From FEN-1219 sp963817615 (GTDB lineage Bacteria > Pseudomonadota > Gammaproteobacteria > Steroidobacterales > Rariloculaceae): a DNA stretch of 64,000 nucleotides. Location: NCBI GenBank assembly GCA_963817615.1, contig CAWFPH010000002.1:806001-870000 (forward strand), read 5' to 3'. The translations under genes and the position numbers were made by a program. The notes beneath the pieces are model-generated. The model did not search any database and had not been told where the DNA came from. It was given only the letters and a program-made list of their open reading frames with translations. Positions 8,786 through 16,849 of this stretch are shown one piece after another (the stretch's first letter is position 1; the number at the start of each line of letters is the position of its first letter).

Positions 8786-10546
8786 TCAGTCACCGAGCGC
8801 CACGCCCTCGCGCCGCGGATCGACGCCGCCCTCGAGAACGCGGCCGTCCGGCCCGTACTCGATCGCGATGCCGTGTAGCCCGCTGTTCATGTTCTGTACC
8901 GCAACCTGGTGGCCCAACGCGCGCAGCGCGGCGGCGCGGTCGCCGAGCGGCGTGCCCTGCTCGAGCTGAATGGGCCCTTGCTCGGCGAGGAAATGCGGGG
9001 CCGCAACCGCCTGCTGCACGTCGAGCCCCCAGTCCACGACTCCGACTACGGCTTGCACGACGAAGCCGATGATGCGCTCGCCGCCCGGCGAGCCGATCGC
9101 AAGCCGCAGACGGCCGCGCTCGTCGAACACCAACGTCGGCGCCATGCTGCTCAACGGTCTCTTGCCGCCCTCGATCCGATTTGCGACCGGCTTGCCGTCT
9201 TGCTCCGGCGCATAATCGAAGTCGGTGAGCTCATTGTTCAAGATGAAGCCGCCGACCATCAGCTGGCTGCCGAATGCCCCTTGAATGCTCGTCGTCATCG
9301 CGACGGCGTCGCCGTAGCGGTCGACGATCGAGAAATGGCTGGTCGACGGCCGCTCGGCCGCGGCGCTCGGAGCGTAATCCCAAGCGACCGCGTGCGGCGG
9401 CGCGCCGGGCGCCACCTCGCCCAACGCCTTGCGGGGATCGATCAGAGCCGCGCGTGCCTTCAAGTAGTCGGCGCTGAGCAAACCCGCGACCGGCGCATCG
9501 ACATACGCGGGATCGCCGAGGTAGAGGTTCCGATCGGCGAATGCGAGCCGGCTCGCCTCCCCGATCAGATGGATCGCCGCGACCGGATCGTTCTTCAATC
9601 CGCGCAGATCGAACGGCCGCAGCAGCCCCAGAATTTCCTGCGTCGTGACGCCGCCCGACGAGGGCAACTGTGGGCCGCAGACTTGCATGCTGCGGTACTC
9701 CGTGCAGAGCGCCGCCGACTCGTGGGCACGGTAGCCGCGCAAATCGTCGAGCGTCATCCGGCCCGGGCGGACCGAGTTGTGGGCTACCTCGGTCGCGATC
9801 GCGGCTGCGAGATCGCCCGAGTACAACGGCTCGGCGCCCTTCTCAGCAAGCAGCCTGAGTGTCGCGGCGAGCTCGGGATTCGCGAGCTTCGTGCCGACTG
9901 CACGCGGCTCGCCGCTCGCGTCGTAGAAGTACTTGCGGAACTCCTCGCCGCGCGCGAACCGCTTGAAGCCGTTCAGCAGCCCGTGCAGGCGCGGCGACAC
10001 TTCGAAGCCCTGCTCCGCGAGCTCGATGGCGGGCTCGAACAATCGGGCCCACGGCAGCCGGCCGTGCTCACGGTGCGCGAGCTCGAGCATCCGCAGAGCG
10101 CCGGGCACGCCGACTGCGAGACCGCCGATGCCCACCGCCGCAAACGACGCGGGACGCCCGCCCTGCATGAACATATCCGGCGTCGCGGCGGCAGGTGCGG
10201 TCTCGCGACCCTCGTACGCCGTGGTTCGCCCCCCGGAGCCGCCGTCGTCAGGTGCGTCGAAGTACAGCAAGAATGCACCGCCGCCGATACCGGAAGATTG
10301 CGGCTCCACGAGCGTGAGGACGAGCTGGGCGGCGACCGCGGCATCGACCGCTCCGCCGCCGGCTTTCAATATCTTCAGCGCCGCTTCGCTCGCGTACGGA
10401 TTAGCGGTGACGACGAGCTCGTGCGTCGCGCGCACGGGCCCGGCGGGCGGCTGCGCGCCGGCGACGCCGGCGAGGAATGCGGCGCTGCAAAGCGCGCTGC
10501 AACCAACGGCGCGCGCAAGCGGCCGCGGGGCTCGGATTCTTCTCAT
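8786..10546 (-). CDS. ggt: Secreted gamma-glutamyltransferase
   Basis: Periplasmic Ntn-hydrolase that cleaves or transfers the gamma-glutamyl group of glutathione. The 586-residue precursor has an N-terminal signal (about residues 1-31). The autoprocessing and catalytic threonine is Thr402 in RPSTSHFSIVD, with the small subunit after it. The conserved PLSSMAPTLVF and GSPGGERI segments are present. The ATG overlaps the coaD stop (ATGA, 10543-10546), so the secreted enzyme is translationally coupled to a coenzyme A gene. The frame stays open far upstream through coaD; that extension is a shadow. Confidence 0.94.
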   Translation of the reverse strand: MRRIRAPRPLARAVGCSALCSAAFLAGVAGAQPPAGPVRATHELVVTANPYASEAALKILKAGGGAVDAAVAAQLVLTLVEPQSSGIGGGAFLLYFDAPDDGGSGGRTTAYEGRETAPAAATPDMFMQGGRPASFAAVGIGGLAVGVPGALRMLELAHREHGRLPWARLFEPAIELAEQGFEVSPRLHGLLNGFKRFARGEEFRKYFYDASGEPRAVGTKLANPELAATLRLLAEKGAEPLYSGDLAAAIATEVAHNSVRPGRMTLDDLRGYRAHESAALCTEYRSMQVCGPQLPSSGGVTTQEILGLLRPFDLRGLKNDPVAAIHLIGEASRLAFADRNLYLGDPAYVDAPVAGLLSADYLKARAALIDPRKALGEVAPGAPPHAVAWDYAPSAAAERPSTSHFSIVDRYGDAVAMTTSIQGAFGSQLMVGGFILNNELTDFDYAPEQDGKPVANRIEGGKRPLSSMAPTLVFDERGRLRLAIGSPGGERIIGFVVQAVVGVVDWGLDVQQAVAAPHFLAEQGPIQLEQGTPLGDRAAALRALGHQVAVQNMNSGLHGIAIEYGPDGRVLEGGVDPRREGVALGD

Positions 10547-11034
10547 CGCGTGCTCCGCGCAAAGCGCTGCTTGAGCCGCTCGGCGACGTGCGGATGCACG
10601 AACGCGTCCACGTCGCCGCCGAACTCCGCGATTTCGCGCACTAGGCTCGAGGAAATGAACGTGTACTGATCGCCAGGTGTGAGAAAAATCGTTTCCACTC
10701 CGTCGGTCAAATGCCGGTTCATCGTCGCAAGCTGGAATTCGTATTCGAAGTCCGAAACGGCGCGCAAACCGCGAACGATCGCCTTGAGGCCCTGCTCGCG
10801 CGCGAACTCGACCGTGAGGCCCGCGTACCCCGTGACCGAGACCTCGGGAAGGTCTCGCAGCGCCTCGCGCGCAAGCTCGACACGCTCCTCGAGCGACAGC
10901 AGCGGCGCCTTCCTGGGGCTCGCTGCCACCGCCACCACGACGCGGTCGAACAATCGCACGCAACGGCGCACGAGGTCCTCGTGCCCGCGCGTAATAGGAT
11001 CGAATGTGCCGGGATACATGGCGCCAATTTTCAC
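10543..11034 (-). CDS. coaD: Pantetheine-phosphate adenylyltransferase
   Basis: Fourth step of coenzyme A synthesis, joining ATP and 4'-phosphopantetheine. Nucleotidyltransferase motif GTFDPITRGH is near the N-terminus. RGLRAVSDFEYE and the ISSSLVREI motif follow. The GTG start at 11034 gives MKIGAMYPGTFDP; an internal ATG at 11019 is possible but would leave a very short lead-in. Middle gene of rsmD-coaD-ggt. Confidence 0.96.
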   Translation of the reverse strand: MKIGAMYPGTFDPITRGHEDLVRRCVRLFDRVVVAVAASPRKAPLLSLEERVELAREALRDLPEVSVTGYAGLTVEFAREQGLKAIVRGLRAVSDFEYEFQLATMNRHLTDGVETIFLTPGDQYTFISSSLVREIAEFGGDVDAFVHPHVAERLKQRFARSTR

Positions 11035-11094
11035 GTCGCAAATTCCCGGCGTCTGTAAGGTGGCCTCAATTGTAGCCGCGGCATACGCGTAGCG

Positions 11095-11676
11095 TCATTC
11101 GCTTGCCGGCGCGAGGCGCAGCAGACCGTACTCGACCGCTCCGGCCCTGCCGCGCCTGTGCCATTCGGCAGCCGCGATTTCCGGCAGCCCCGCTGCCGTC
11201 GGTCGTTCGACGTAGATTAGCGCACCGCGCGCGAGCCACGGCGGCAGCGACGCAAGCGGCGAGTCGAGCGACACAGAGTAAGGCGGATCCAGGAACACCA
11301 GGTCGAACGTCTGACTCGGCGCCGCACGCAGAAACGCCATCGCGTCCTGGCGCGCAATCCGCGGCCGCGCGCCGAACGCGTTTGCCTGCGTGGCGAGCGC
11401 GCTGCAGGCTTCCGCGTCGCGCTCGACGAACCAGGCCTCCGCCGCACCGCGCGACAGCGCTTCGAACCCGAGCACACCCGTCCCCGCGTAGAGATCGAGG
11501 CAGCGCGCACCTTCGATGAAGGGTCGCAGCCAATTGAATAGTGTCTCGCGCACACGGTCGGGCGTCGGCCGCACCGCGGTACCCGGAGCTACCGGCACAC
11601 GGCGCCCACGCCACGCGCCGCCGACGATCCTCACGCTGCCCAATGGCACGCGCCGAACGTTGCCGCGCTTTACCAT
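11095..11676 (-). CDS. rsmD: 16S rRNA (guanine-966-N2)-methyltransferase
   Basis: SAM-dependent methyltransferase that modifies G966 of 16S rRNA. The N-terminal PTPDRVRETLFNWL, the SAM-binding LDLYAGTGVLGFEALSRGA and the catalytic FLDPPY are all present in 193 residues. The start is ATG 11676; the frame continues upstream through the antisense of ftsY but those residues are not RsmD-like. It is divergent from ftsY with about 43 bases between starts, the common rsmD/ftsY arrangement, and leads coaD and ggt. Confidence 0.95.
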   Translation of the reverse strand: MVKRGNVRRVPLGSVRIVGGAWRGRRVPVAPGTAVRPTPDRVRETLFNWLRPFIEGARCLDLYAGTGVLGFEALSRGAAEAWFVERDAEACSALATQANAFGARPRIARQDAMAFLRAAPSQTFDLVFLDPPYSVSLDSPLASLPPWLARGALIYVERPTAAGLPEIAAAEWHRRGRAGAVEYGLLRLAPASE

Positions 11677-11719
11677 GTGCGCAACACTAACAGAACGAAT
11701 CGCAGGAGCATTGGAGTCG

Positions 11720-12664
11720 ATGGTCGCGGATCGCACGGAGCAACAGCGCGCAGGCTTTTTTTCGAAACTCAAGGCGCGCCTGAACCGCGGCACCGATTGG
11801 GTCAAGTCGGATTTGCTCGGACTCGGCGGTCGGCCGCTCGACGACGCCACGGTGGAGGACCTCGAAACGCGACTCATCACGGCAGACGTCGGTGTCGACA
11901 CCACCGAGTGGCTGCTCGAGGAGATGCGCAGGGCCCAGCGTCGCAACGGCGCGGCCCAGCCGGCGATTGCATTGCTTCGCGACGCCGCGACCGAGTTGCT
12001 ACGGACGGTCGAGCAGCCGCTTGGAATAGATGCGTCGCACAAACCGTTCGTGGTGCTCGCTCTAGGCGTGAACGGCACCGGCAAGACGACCACGGTCGGC
12101 AAGCTCGCGTATCGAATGAAGCGCTCCGGCCGCAGTGTGCTACTCGCGGCCGCGGACACGTTTCGCGCGGCGGCCGCCGAGCAGCTCGAGGGATGGGCCG
12201 AACGCGCGGGCGTGCCGATCATTGCCCAAGCGTCGGGCGCCGACCCGGCCGCGGTCGTGCACGACGCGCTCGTCGCAGCCCGCGCGCGCGGCATCGACGT
12301 GGTGCTCGCCGACACGGCCGGGCGCCTGCACACTGCGACGGGGCTCATGGACGAGCTCGAGAAGATCAAAAAGGTCATCCGGCGCTTCGACGCCACGGCG
12401 CCGCACGAGGTGCTGCTCGTGCTCGACGCAAGCCAAGGTCAGAATGCGCTGCTGCAAGCGCAGCGATTCCACGAGCGCCTCGGCGTGACGGGTCTCGCCA
12501 TCACCAAGCTGGACGGCACGGCCAAAGGCGGAATCGTGCTCGCGATCGCTCGTCAGCTGCGGCTGCCAATTCGTTTCGTCACACTCGGCGAGGGAGTCGA
12601 CGATCTCGATGAGTTTCGCGCCGCCGATTTCGTGCGTGCCCTCATCGGGGAGGCCGGCGCTTGA
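11720..12664 (+). CDS. ftsY: Signal recognition particle receptor FtsY
   Basis: GTPase receptor that docks the SRP-ribosome complex at the membrane. The NG domain is complete: LNRGTDWVKSDLLGL (N domain), G1 GVNGTGKTTT, DTFRAAAAEQL, G3 DTAGRLHT and G4 TKLDGTAKGG. The ATG at 11720 with GGAG just upstream gives 314 residues, with almost nothing before the N domain, so the acidic A domain of E. coli FtsY is missing. An upstream ATG at 11675 is possible. First gene of ftsY-ftsE-ftsX; its stop overlaps the ftsE start (TTGA). Confidence 0.95.
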   Translation: MVADRTEQQRAGFFSKLKARLNRGTDWVKSDLLGLGGRPLDDATVEDLETRLITADVGVDTTEWLLEEMRRAQRRNGAAQPAIALLRDAATELLRTVEQPLGIDASHKPFVVLALGVNGTGKTTTVGKLAYRMKRSGRSVLLAAADTFRAAAAEQLEGWAERAGVPIIAQASGADPAAVVHDALVAARARGIDVVLADTAGRLHTATGLMDELEKIKKVIRRFDATAPHEVLLVLDASQGQNALLQAQRFHERLGVTGLAITKLDGTAKGGIVLAIARQLRLPIRFVTLGEGVDDLDEFRAADFVRALIGEAGA

Positions 12665-13329
12665 TTCGCTTCGAGAACGTCTTCAAGCGCTATCCGAACG
12701 GCCGCGAGGCGCTGAGCGGCGTGACGTTCAATCTGGAGCGGGGCGAGTTTGCGTTCTTGACCGGACCTTCCGGCGCCGGAAAGAGCACACTGCTCAAGCT
12801 GATCGCGCTGATCGAGCGCCCCACCCGCGGAACAGTGCTCGTCAATCAGCACAACACAGGCCGGCTTGCGCGCCGAAAAATTCCGGCGTTTCGGCAACGA
12901 CTCGGCGTGGTCTTCCAGGATCACAAATTGCTCTACGACCGTTCGGTGTTCGACAACGTCGCGCTACCGCTCGTGATCGCCGGGCTCGGCCGGCGGGAAA
13001 TCGAGCGACGCGTGCGCGCGTCGCTCGATCAGGTCGGGTTGCTCGGCCGCGAGTCGCACGCGCCGATTACGCTTTCCACCGGCGAGCAGCAGCGGGTCGG
13101 CATCGCACGCGCGGTCGCGGGACGCCCCGACGTCGTGATCGCGGATGAGCCGACCGGCAACCTGGACCCGGCTCTCTCGCTCGAGATCATGCAGCTGTTT
13201 GCGCGGTTCAACGAAGTGGGCGTCACGCTGCTGATCGCCACGCACGACCTCGAGCTGATCGAGCACGTCCCCCACCGGCGGCTGCGCCTTACGGACGGGC
13301 GGATTACGAGCGACTTGAACGCACACTGA
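12661..13329 (+). CDS. ftsE: Cell-division ABC transporter ATPase FtsE
   Basis: ATPase partner of FtsX, which controls amidase activation at the septum. Walker A GPSGAGKST (Lys41), Q-loop in VVFQDHKLL and Walker B VVIADEPTGNLD are intact. The signature motif reads LSTGEQQ (138-144) where LSGGEQQ is usual. The TTG start at 12661 shares four bases with the ftsY stop. Length of 222 is standard. Confidence 0.95.
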   Translation: MIRFENVFKRYPNGREALSGVTFNLERGEFAFLTGPSGAGKSTLLKLIALIERPTRGTVLVNQHNTGRLARRKIPAFRQRLGVVFQDHKLLYDRSVFDNVALPLVIAGLGRREIERRVRASLDQVGLLGRESHAPITLSTGEQQRVGIARAVAGRPDVVIADEPTGNLDPALSLEIMQLFARFNEVGVTLLIATHDLELIEHVPHRRLRLTDGRITSDLNAH

Positions 13330-13330
13330 G

Positions 13331-14251
13331 ATGCTGCGCCGCATTCGACACTACTTCGAGCTGCATGCGCAAAACGCGCTCGGCGCGCTCGGCCGCATCG
13401 CCCGCCAGCCCTTCGCGACACTATTGACCGTGCTCGTGATTGCGATCGCGCTCGCCTTACCGGCCGGACTGCGCGTGCTCGTCGACAACCTCGATTCGCT
13501 CAGCGATTCGTGGCAAGGCGCGGCGGATTTTGCGGTCTACCTCAAAGCGGACGTATCGACCGATCGGGCGCGAGCCGTCGCGCATGCGCTCGAGGCTCGC
13601 AAGGATGTCGAGGCCGTGCGGCTGATCGACCGCGACGCCGCGCTCGCCGAGTTCAAGGCACGCTCGGGTTTCGGCGAGGCGCTCGACGCGCTCGACACGA
13701 ACCCGCTTCCGGACACGCTCGTGGTCCGCCCGGCGAGCGGTGTCTCGGGCGACGTCGAAAACCTCGCGAGCGAGATCGGGGCGCTGCCCGAGACCGACCT
13801 CGTACAGCTCGATACGGCCTGGGTCGCTCGACTGCGGGCGATGCTCGCGCTCGCCGAGCGCATCGTGGAGTTGGCGACCGGGCTCCTCGCGTTTGCGGTC
13901 GCCATCGTGATCGGCAATACGATCCGACTCGAGATCAACAACCGGAGCGTCGAAATCGAGGTGACGAAGCTGGTCGGGGGCAGCGACGCGTTCGTGCGGC
14001 GGCCGTTCCTGTACCTTGGAGTTTGTTATGGTCTCGCCGGCGCCGTTGCCGCCGAGATTCTCATGGCCGGAACGCTGCTGCTCATGCGCCCCGCCGTTCG
14101 GTCGCTCGCGAAGCTGTACGGCAGCGGCTTCACTCTCACCGGGCTATCGCTGCGGGAGGCGCTCCTGCTGCTCGCGGGCGGCTCGGTGCTCGGCTGGGCC
14201 GGTGCGGGTCTCGCGACGGCCCGTCACCTGCGTGCGATCGAGCCCCATTAG
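13331..14251 (+). CDS. ftsX: Cell-division permease FtsX
   Basis: Membrane subunit of FtsEX. An N-terminal cytoplasmic stretch is followed by a first membrane helix (ATLLTVLVIAIALALPAGL), a periplasmic domain of about 120 residues that contacts amidase regulators, then three helices with the FtsX-type ATTG-like region IVIGNTIRLEINNRSVEIE. Its 306 residues match gammaproteobacterial FtsX. It starts one base after the ftsE stop. A GC hairpin (14257-14273) and a CIRCE operator separate it from rpoH. Confidence 0.94.
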   Translation: MLRRIRHYFELHAQNALGALGRIARQPFATLLTVLVIAIALALPAGLRVLVDNLDSLSDSWQGAADFAVYLKADVSTDRARAVAHALEARKDVEAVRLIDRDAALAEFKARSGFGEALDALDTNPLPDTLVVRPASGVSGDVENLASEIGALPETDLVQLDTAWVARLRAMLALAERIVELATGLLAFAVAIVIGNTIRLEINNRSVEIEVTKLVGGSDAFVRRPFLYLGVCYGLAGAVAAEILMAGTLLLMRPAVRSLAKLYGSGFTLTGLSLREALLLLAGGSVLGWAGAGLATARHLRAIEPH

Positions 14252-14256
14252 CCCGA

Positions 14257-14273
14257 GCCGGCGGAACGCCGGC
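14257..14273 (+). repeat. GC hairpin between ftsX and rpoH
   Basis: GCCGGCG (14257-14263), loop GAA, CGCCGGC (14267-14273), six bases after the ftsX stop. There is no T-tract. It may stabilise the 3' end of the ftsYEX mRNA or pause transcription before rpoH. Similar hairpins occur at 35061 and 36669. Confidence 0.6.
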
Positions 14274-14278
14274 CCCGC

Positions 14279-14305
14279 TTAGCACTCTAAGAGTGAGAGT
14301 GCTAA
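14279..14305 (+). promoter_or_regulatory. CIRCE element (HrcA operator) upstream of rpoH
   Basis: TTAGCACTC at 14279-14287, nine bases, then GAGTGCTAA at 14297-14305: a perfect match to both arms and the spacer of the CIRCE consensus bound by the heat-shock repressor HrcA. It ends 22 bases before the rpoH ATG. A weak promoter may be buried in it: TTAGCA at 14279-14284 and TAATAT at 14303-14308, 18 bases apart. HrcA bound here would then cover both promoter boxes. CIRCE normally controls groESL, so its place before a sigma-factor gene is notable. Confidence 0.93.
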
Positions 14306-14327
14306 TATCGAGCCCGGGAGGTGCACA

Positions 14328-15191
14328 ATGACTGCGACTGCTCTTGCGATCCGGCGAGCCGAGCAAATGCTCAGCGGCCCGCTCGGCAGCCTCGACCATT
14401 ACATCCACGCCGCCAATACGATCCCGGTGCTCACGGCCGAGGAAGAGCGCGCCCTTGCGATTCGCTTCCGAGAGGACAACGACCTGGACGCCGCCCGCCG
14501 GCTCGTGCTCGCGCATCTGAGGTTCGTCATTCACGTAGCGCGCGGTTATGCGGGGTACGGCCTGCAGCTCGGCGACCTCATCCAAGAGGGCAACGTGGGC
14601 CTGATGAAGGCCGTCAAGCGATTCGATCCGAACGTCGGCGTGCGGCTCGTATCCTTCGCGGTCCATTGGATTCGCGCGGAGATCCACGAGTTCGTGCTGC
14701 GCAACTGGCGGCTGGTCAAGGTCGCAACGACGAAGGCCCAGCGCAAGCTGTTCTTCAACCTCCGCAAGTCGAAGAAGCATCTTGGCTGGCTCAGCAAGGC
14801 GGAGACCGAGGCCGTGGCCGAGGATCTCGGCGTGACCACGCGCGAAGTGACGGAGATGGAGCAACGGCTTGCGGGTCACGACGTCTCGTTCGATCCGAGC
14901 CCGGACGAGGACGAGGACTTTGCGCCCATTGCTTACCTGCCGAGCCCTAACAGCGACCCCGCGGAAGCCGTCGAGCGGAACGACTGGGACGGCGATGCGC
15001 ACGACCGTTTGACCGGCGCGCTCGCTCATCTCGACGCGCGAAGCCGCGATATTCTCGCGCGGCGCTGGCTGACGGATGACAAGTCCACGCTGCACGAGCT
15101 CGCCGCGGAGTATCACGTCTCGGCCGAGCGCATTCGGCAAATCGAGTCGAGCGCGATCTCGAAGCTCAAGGCGGAGATGACCGCGGACTAA
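14328..15191 (+). CDS. rpoH: RNA polymerase heat-shock sigma factor sigma-32
   Basis: Directs RNA polymerase to heat-shock promoters. The 287 residues contain region 2 (HLRFVIHVARGYAGYG and GDLIQEGNVGLMKAVKRFD), the sigma-32 RpoH box QRKLFFNLRK, and a region 4 helix-turn-helix near the C-terminus (LHELAAEYHVSAERIRQIE). GGGAGG lies six bases before the ATG. It follows ftsYEX as in most gammaproteobacteria, but carries its own CIRCE operator and ends at an intrinsic terminator. Regulation by HrcA is inferred from the operator; no hrcA gene is in the window. Confidence 0.97.
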   Translation: MTATALAIRRAEQMLSGPLGSLDHYIHAANTIPVLTAEEERALAIRFREDNDLDAARRLVLAHLRFVIHVARGYAGYGLQLGDLIQEGNVGLMKAVKRFDPNVGVRLVSFAVHWIRAEIHEFVLRNWRLVKVATTKAQRKLFFNLRKSKKHLGWLSKAETEAVAEDLGVTTREVTEMEQRLAGHDVSFDPSPDEDEDFAPIAYLPSPNSDPAEAVERNDWDGDAHDRLTGALAHLDARSRDILARRWLTDDKSTLHELAAEYHVSAERIRQIESSAISKLKAEMTAD

Positions 15192-15214
15192 GATACCGCC
15201 CCACCGTCTGGAAC

Positions 15215-15247
15215 AAAGGGCGCACCGCTCGAGCGGCGCGCCCTTTT
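15215..15247 (+). terminator. Intrinsic terminator after rpoH
   Basis: AAAGGGCGC (15215-15223) pairs with GCGCCCTTT (15238-15246), ending in four T. The loop itself holds the palindrome CCGCTCGAGCGG. It lies 23 bases after the rpoH stop, between rpoH and the convergent OmpA-family gene, so it can serve both strands. Confidence 0.88.
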
Positions 15248-15280
15248 CATTTCCGTCGGGTGACGTCCGTCGGCCCTAAG

Positions 15281-15964
15281 TCAGCCCTGCAGCGTCAACG
15301 GCGTGAGCGTGAGCTCCACGCGGCGGTTCTGCTGCCGGCCCGCGGGCGTGTCATTGGTCGCGATAGGCCGCGTCTCGCCCTCGCCGACCGTGATGATCCG
15401 GTCGCTGCGCACGCTGCGCGTACGCAGATAAGCGGCTACCGCGTTCGCCCGGCGCTCCGAGAGCTGCTGGTTGTAAGCGTCGGTGCCCGTGCTGTCGGTA
15501 TGGCCGGCGACCTCGATCACCGTCTGTTCGTACTCGTTCACGACCATCGCGACCGAGTTCAACACTTCGAAAAAGCTCGCGTTGAGATCGGCGCTGTCGG
15601 TTTGGAACGTGATGTTCCCCGGCATGTTCAGCGTAATGTTGTTGCCGATTCGAGTGACGCTCACCCCGGTGCGCTCGAGCTCGGCGCGTAGCTTCGCCTC
15701 CTGCCGATCCATGTAGTTGCCCACGCCGGCGCCCGCAAGCGCTCCGAGGCCCGCGCCGACCAGCGCGCGCTTCTTGCGCTCGAGGGAGCTATCCCCGGTG
15801 ATCAGGCCGGCGACTGCGCCCGCAGCCGCGCCGATCACGGCTTGGCGTTGGGCTTTCGCCGTCTTCTCCTCGCGAGTGTACGGATCGAGAGTCGTACATG
15901 CCGATAGCACGACCACGAGCCCGAGCAGGCAGGCGGCGGCTTTCGACAGCTGCTGGTTCGTCAT
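15281..15964 (-). CDS. YiaD-like OmpA-family outer-membrane lipoprotein
   Basis: A lipoprotein anchored in the outer membrane that probably binds peptidoglycan. The signal peptide ends in lipobox LSAC, making Cys23 the lipidated residue. A glycine-zipper pair follows (AVIGAAAGAVAGLITG and ALVGAGLGALAGAGVG), then an OmpA/MotB domain with IEVAGHTDSTGTDAYNQQLS and ERRANAVAAYL. The start ATG 15964 has AAGGAG eight bases upstream; a GTG nine bases earlier is less likely. It is divergent from the PdsR-like regulator. An OmpA protein called PdsO accompanies Pds systems, but this one has the simple YiaD layout, so that link is only a possibility. Confidence 0.88.
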   Translation of the reverse strand: MTNQQLSKAAACLLGLVVVLSACTTLDPYTREEKTAKAQRQAVIGAAAGAVAGLITGDSSLERKKRALVGAGLGALAGAGVGNYMDRQEAKLRAELERTGVSVTRIGNNITLNMPGNITFQTDSADLNASFFEVLNSVAMVVNEYEQTVIEVAGHTDSTGTDAYNQQLSERRANAVAAYLRTRSVRSDRIITVGEGETRPIATNDTPAGRQQNRRVELTLTPLTLQG

Positions 15965-16150
15965 ACGGCTCACTCCTTACTTAGCACCCCATACACGCGG
16001 CGGTATCATGCCGAGCGCAAGCTGAACGGAACGTGACTTGACGCCGCGAACAGGATACCCGAAAGCCGCCGAGGCGTTCCTCGGCCCGAGCGCGAGCGCG
16101 CGCCGCTGCGGAGCGCGCGCGCCTCGATCCGCCCCGGCAAAGCTACAGCC

Positions 16151-16849
16151 ATGTCCACAGTCAAGCTAGTCGCCGTCGTCGAGGACGAGGTCGCGATCCG
16201 CGACAACTACCTGGCTGGCTTACGCCGCCAAGGGTACCGCGTCGCTGGCTATGCCTCGCGGAGGGAGGCGCTTGCGGGCTTCGCGCAGCGCTTCCCGGAT
16301 CTCGTGATCATCGACATTAACCTCGGAGCCGAGATCGAGGGCGGCTTCGAACTGTGCCGCGAGCTGCGCGCACAGTCGGCGCAGCTGCCGATCATCTTCC
16401 TCACGGCCCGCGAGAGCGAGCTCGATGCGGTGTCGGGCCTGCGTCTCGGCGCCGACGACTACTTGACGAAGCGAACGAGCCTCGAGCATTTGCTCGCGCG
16501 CGTGGCGGCGCTGTTCCGGCGAATGGATGCGCTGCGGTCGACCGCGACGGCGGGCGAGCGGCTCGCGCAGGGCGCGCTCGTGCTCGATCGCGATCGCATG
16601 ACGGCCGCGTGGCGGGATCACGCCGTGCCGCTGACCTTGACCGAGTTCTGGGTCGTGCATGCGCTCGCCGTCCATCCCGGCCACGTTCGTAGCCGTGAGC
16701 AGCTCATGGCCGCGGCCAACGTCGTGCTCGACGACGGTACGGTGACGTCGCAAATCAAGCGGATCCGCGCGAAGTTCCTCGCGGTCGATCCGGGATTCGA
16801 CGCGATCCAGACGGTATACGGAATGGGCTACCGCTGGCACGCGGACTGA
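16151..16849 (+). CDS. pdsR: OmpR-type response regulator, PdsR-like
   Basis: A 232-residue regulator with a receiver domain (acidic Glu11/Asp12, phosphoacceptor Asp55 in LVIIDINLG, Thr85, Lys107) and a C-terminal winged helix ending TVYGMGYRW. Details such as EGGFELCRELRAQSAQLP, VSGLRLGADDYLTK and LTEFWVVHALAVHPGHVRSR closely resemble, from memory, the response regulator of the proteobacterial dedicated sortase system (PdsR). The partner-like kinase is not adjacent but at 25707-27755, and no sortase is in the window. It is followed by 305 gene-free bases and gltB. The response-regulator call is certain; the PdsR assignment is moderately sure. Confidence 0.8.
   Translation: MSTVKLVAVVEDEVAIRDNYLAGLRRQGYRVAGYASRREALAGFAQRFPDLVIIDINLGAEIEGGFELCRELRAQSAQLPIIFLTARESELDAVSGLRLGADDYLTKRTSLEHLLARVAALFRRMDALRSTATAGERLAQGALVLDRDRMTAAWRDHAVPLTLTEFWVVHALAVHPGHVRSREQLMAAANVVLDDGTVTSQIKRIRAKFLAVDPGFDAIQTVYGMGYRWHAD

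Noticed and set aside
10547..11041. N-terminal extension of the gamma-glutamyltransferase through coaD
   Set aside because: The region is the out-of-frame shadow of coaD, and a proper signal peptide starts at 10546.
11095..12396. Long 433-codon minus frame as one protein
   Set aside because: Only the last 193 codons match RsmD; the rest is the antisense shadow of ftsY.
15281..15964. OmpA-family protein as PdsO of the sortase system
   Set aside because: It has the simple YiaD-type lipoprotein layout without the long central helix I expect of PdsO; left as a possibility only.
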